A stretch of 7,040 bases of DNA from Candidatus Tayloriibacteriota bacterium (GTDB lineage: Bacteria; Patescibacteriota; Minisyncoccia; Phycocordibacterales; PALSA-1337): assembly GCA_023269245.1 (NCBI GenBank), contig JAHFMB010000051.1, forward strand, positions 1 to 7,040, read 5' to 3'. Position 1 is the first letter of the stretch. Each line of letters begins with the position of its first letter. The translations under genes and the position numbers were made by a program. The notes under the pieces were generated by a model. It saw nothing but the letters and a program-made list of their open reading frames with translations, was not told the origin of the DNA and ran no database searches. Below are positions 6,001 to 7,040 of this stretch, in pieces.

Positions 6001-6545
6001 TTATAGTCCTTGTACAGTAAATCTTTTGTATCAACCGTCTTCACAATATTCCACAACGACTCGATATATGAAGACTTGTAGGTAATATATGGGTCTTTGA
6101 GATCAACCCAATACCCCATGCGATTGGTAAAATCCTCCCACTCTCGAACGTGTTGCCAGACGCTCTCTTTGCATTTTTCGTTGAATGTGCCGACGCCATA
6201 TGTCTCAATCTCTTTTTTTGACTTGAGTCCAAGCTCTTTCTCAACCTGCAATTCGACCGGTAGGCCATGGGTGTCCCATCCGCCTTTGCGGCGCACATGA
6301 AAACCGCGCATGGTTTTGTAGCGAGGAATAGCATCTTTGAATGCGCGGGCCTCGAGGTGGTGGATGCCTGGACGACCATTGGCCGTCGGTGGACCTTCAT
6401 AGAAAACAAACTCCTTAGCACCCTCGGTCTGTTTCAATGTCTTTTCAAAAATACCTTTTTCTTTCCAGGATGCAAGAATACGCTCCTCGCGTTCTGCGTG
6501 AGGAGATTTTGGGGTGGTATTCTGCTGATTGACGGGGTCGGCCAT
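3018..6545 (-). CDS. ileS: Isoleucyl-tRNA synthetase, type 2, with embedded histidine phosphatase
   Basis: Charges tRNA-Ile with isoleucine in the cytoplasm (class I synthetase). Domains in order: Rossmann catalytic start with PTANGRPGIHH (53-63), first zinc pair C187/C190, CP1 editing domain (about 195-400, with WTTTPWTLPGN and GTGIVHTAVMYGQDD), second pair C410/C413, active-site segment DWAISRERYWGTPLPVW (464-480), zinc pair C482/C485, an inserted histidine phosphatase (about 501-697), zinc pair C715/C717, DVWFDSG (729-735), KMSKS (809-813), anticodon-binding helices (about 897-1000, with LSQWYLRRSRDRF), and a C-terminal DUF5915-like region (about 1029-1129). At 1175 residues it would be about 980 without the insert. 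The signature is GIHH, not HIGH. A 7-residue tandem repeat fills the linker at about 880-893. The start ATG is supported by conserved residues from about 18 onward. The leader is very short, with no ribosome binding site and no room for a T-box. recO follows after one base. Confidence 0.97.
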   Translation of the reverse strand: MADPVNQQNTTPKSPHAEREERILASWKEKGIFEKTLKQTEGAKEFVFYEGPPTANGRPGIHHLEARAFKDAIPRYKTMRGFHVRRKGGWDTHGLPVELQVEKELGLKSKKEIETYGVGTFNEKCKESVWQHVREWEDFTNRMGYWVDLKDPYITYKSSYIESLWNIVKTVDTKDLLYKDYKVVPWCPRCGTGLSSHELAQGYQDVKDLAVTVKFNVVGQENTSLLAWTTTPWTLPGNVGLAVGKKIEYVTVELGTERYILAKDRMTAYAEQFKDTKIIATIKGEDLVGLGYEPLYPFLKDHISGAEKEKMKNAYKVYAADFVTTTDGTGIVHTAVMYGQDDFDLGTKVGLPKYHLVNDDGTFKKEAGFLAGKFVRDEATAVDIIKDLANRPTGSLLFHKEKHEHSYPFCWRCKTPLIYFARDSWYIRMSSLRQDLIRENEGINWEPSHIKEGRFGEWLHEVKDWAISRERYWGTPLPVWVCDTCHGKKVVGSIEEIATKSHNEYFCMRHGEAEQNALNILSSDPDKPYHLTEKGKKEVLDSAKKFKGKVDVIYCSPLVRTQETAKLFAQVCKLPESIIVTDDRLREMGMGELEGRPVAEFVQLIAGHDNFFSKTSKGIESRLEVKRRVGAFLEEIEQKHQGKRVLIVSHDSPLWMLTCAALGATQQESMILKADRGFFLDNAEIAQINYTILPHNADYEVDLHRPHIDAITLPCSCGGTMSRVKEVMDVWFDSGAMPFAQDHYPFNTPTKGIFKKKVFPYPADFISEAIDQTRGWFYTLHAIGVLMGKGKAFKNVICLGHILDGEGKKMSKSLGNIVDPWSMMDKYGADALRFWMYSVNQPGDSKNFEEKTVDEMVKKVFNLAGNVLSFYQMYQQDTNYTSQTADYKSQTTKIQSRHILDRWIIARLDQMIETVTRGLDSYVFLEPTRSIRDFIADLSQWYLRRSRDRFKSDAATDKAAALAVTQYVLISLAKVMAPFTPFFAEYLYQEAGGNLESVHLEKWPEGGKADADLVANMAMARSIASAGLMKRTEAKINVRQPLASFTLKIKHEGKSIKYWDELKEILKDEINVKEIVLDTASETDVYTLDTTLTPILKEEGAVRELMRLIQDLRKARGLNVADRAVLNVETDGTGRKLIDTNAAQLKAVCGISEIRFGAVAGETTTIAEMPFKLGL
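3871..3912. repeat. Degenerate 21-bp tandem repeat inside ileS
   Basis: Two adjacent 21-base units (3871-3891 and 3892-3912) match at 16 of 21 positions; on the plus strand both carry GTTTG-GAT-TGTAGT. Weaker T/G-rich remnants flank them (about 3859-3870 and 3913-3920). The unit is in frame and encodes a seven-residue repeat, NYTSQTA then DYKSQTT, in the linker between the catalytic core and the anticodon-binding domain of IleRS. From memory, Asn/Thr/Gln/Tyr/Lys-rich heptads of this kind turn up within unrelated Patescibacteria proteins, so this may be a spreading microrepeat. Confidence 0.6.
4455..5045 (-). other. Histidine phosphatase (clade 1) domain embedded in IleRS
   Basis: IleRS residues 501-697 form a complete phosphoglycerate-mutase-like phosphatase. 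All catalytic residues of the family are present: the RHG motif with nucleophile His510 and Arg509 (FCMRHGEAEQN), the second phosphate-binding arginine Arg560 (CSPLVRTQETA), the general acid/base Glu587 (LREMGMGELEG), and the second histidine His650 (VLIVSHDSPLW). Such enzymes form a phosphohistidine intermediate and act on sugar phosphates, nucleotides, phosphoproteins or cofactor phosphates. Synthetase sequence is continuous on both sides (GSIEEI before, VDLHRPHIDAI after), so this is an in-frame domain insertion, not an assembly junction or a separate gene. The substrate cannot be predicted; proximity to the active site makes an adenylate, AMP-related, pyrophosphate-related or tRNA-end substrate conceivable, but that is speculation. 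Confidence 0.93.
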
Positions 6546-6565
6546 ATATTCAGTTATGTAGGGCT

Positions 6566-6571
6566 ATTCTA
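6566..6571 (-). promoter_or_regulatory. Probable -10 element of the ileS-recO operon
   Basis: The minus strand reads TAGAAT, five of six matches to the consensus. No convincing -35 is present (TTCCAA at a 16-base spacer is the best). Transcription would start near 6558-6559, giving a leader of only about 14 bases with no Shine-Dalgarno sequence before the ATG at 6545. The position directly after the upstream terminator supports an independent promoter. Confidence 0.5.
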
Positions 6572-6594
6572 GCATTTTTGGAGATTTTTGGAAT

Positions 6595-6624
6595 AAAAAG
6601 GCCGGCCCCGCATTTGGAGTCGGC
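6595..6624 (-). terminator. Rho-independent terminator of the right-hand gene
   Basis: Read on the minus strand, GCCG-A-CTCC (6624-6616) folds onto GGGG-C-CGGC (6609-6606, 6605, 6604-6601) with one A/C mismatch and an AAATGC loop, followed by C and five T (6599-6595). It lies 27 bases beyond the stop of the gene on the right and about 24 bases before the ileS -10, separating the two transcription units. Confidence 0.75.
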
Positions 6625-6651
6625 GCATGAAAAACCTGCGACACAGGGTGA

Positions 6652-7040
6652 CTATGCCGCGACAGGCTCGAGCCGTCGCAAAGTAAGACGTGCTTCCCGC
6701 GCGGCATCGTGAACTTTTTCGTTGATCCAATGACACAGTTCGGTTCGATGCCGAATATCACCAAACCCATCTAGAAAGATCGCGGGTTGAATCGGTGGAT
6801 CTTCTTGTTCACCAGCGCCATCGCTCATCGCAGTATATTGCGCATATACATCCCCCGGCCATTCATCCAACTTCGGCGTAGGAACGTAGATCTGCAACCG
6901 AGCAGAGTGGCGGTAATCACCGAGGCCAGGCACGCCAAACGTGATAGTCGCATGAAGCTGGTTGTGATACGGAGAGAAGAAGCAGCCCGTTTCCGGGAGC
7001 AGTGCAGCGGCCAACAGTTGGGGCTCAAGTTTTTTGCGAC
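6652..7040 (-). CDS. Hypothetical protein, C-terminal part only
   Basis: I do not recognise this protein. The reading frame is open to the right edge of the window, so the true start is probably outside; 128 residues are visible, ending in RRLEPVAA and a TAG stop. An in-frame TTG at 7014 could be a start, but the frame continues upstream (RKKLEPQL), so I treat it as partial. Visible traits are a beta-like segment around HNQLHATITFG, a proline-rich middle (IYVPTPKLDEWPGDVY), an acidic loop (SDGAGEQEDPP), a hydrophobic IFLDGFGD strand, and a likely C-terminal amphipathic helix (HWINEKVHDAAREARLTLRRL). There is no membrane segment in the visible part. It is followed by a good terminator and is transcribed in the same direction as ileS but as a separate unit. 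The sequence looks soluble; the function is unknown. Confidence 0.65.
   Translation of the reverse strand, partial: RKKLEPQLLAAALLPETGCFFSPYHNQLHATITFGVPGLGDYRHSARLQIYVPTPKLDEWPGDVYAQYTAMSDGAGEQEDPPIQPAIFLDGFGDIRHRTELCHWINEKVHDAAREARLTLRRLEPVAA

Noticed and set aside
6546..6651. T-box riboswitch upstream of ileS
   Set aside because: The space is filled by the upstream gene's terminator and a short promoter; the leader is too short, and no T-box-like bulge or antiterminator sequence is present.
6665..6674. Perfect palindrome GGCTCGAGCC as a possible operator
   Set aside because: It falls inside the coding end of the right-hand gene (the LEP codons), with no promoter nearby; a 10-bp palindrome in GC-rich coding sequence is expected by chance.
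1..7040. CRISPR arrays, tRNA or rRNA genes, insertion sequences, toxin-antitoxin or defence genes
   Set aside because: No regularly spaced direct repeats, no cloverleaf-like segment, no transposase or nuclease motif was found on either strand.

Overview
The window looks like chromosomal DNA of a Patescibacteria (Candidate Phyla Radiation) genome, probably a parcubacterial lineage such as Kaiserbacteria. This is an inference from gene style: a eukaryote-like (type 2) isoleucyl-tRNA synthetase joined almost seamlessly to recO, a short cysteine-free RecO, a large single-pass extracytoplasmic protein built from Ig/DUF11-like domains, very short leaders, and a degenerate 21-bp microrepeat inside a protein linker. 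TGA is read as stop, which argues against the recoded Gracilibacteria and Absconditabacteria. No phylogeny was run.

Layout, left to right. (1) 46-1983, minus: a 645-residue membrane-anchored surface protein with about four beta-sandwich repeats; a promoter-like sequence just past its stop points out of the window. (2) 1984-2043: a 60-bp divergent promoter centred on the palindrome ATTATAAT, giving a consensus -10 on each strand. (3) 2044-2283, plus: an unknown 79-residue alanine-rich protein with its own promoter, ribosome binding site and intrinsic terminator (2317-2343). (4) 2342-3016, minus: recO, converging on the small gene; its stop codon overlaps the terminator T-run. (5) 3018-6545, minus: ileS, 1175 residues, ending one base before recO. 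(6) 6566-6571: the likely ileS -10 element. (7) 6595-6624: a terminator for the gene to the right. (8) 6652-7040, minus: the C-terminal part of an unrecognised protein that runs off the window.

The standout is ileS. A complete histidine-phosphatase (phosphoglycerate-mutase-like) domain of about 195 residues, with every catalytic residue in place, is spliced into the synthetase between the two cysteine pairs of its second zinc site. The usual CP1 editing domain sits between the two cysteine pairs of the first zinc site, so the enzyme carries two hydrolase-type domains hung on two zinc knuckles. The same protein has the altered active-site signature GxHH in place of HxGH, a form linked to extreme mupirocin resistance in some IleRS2 enzymes. 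No cellular role for the phosphatase can be read from the sequence.
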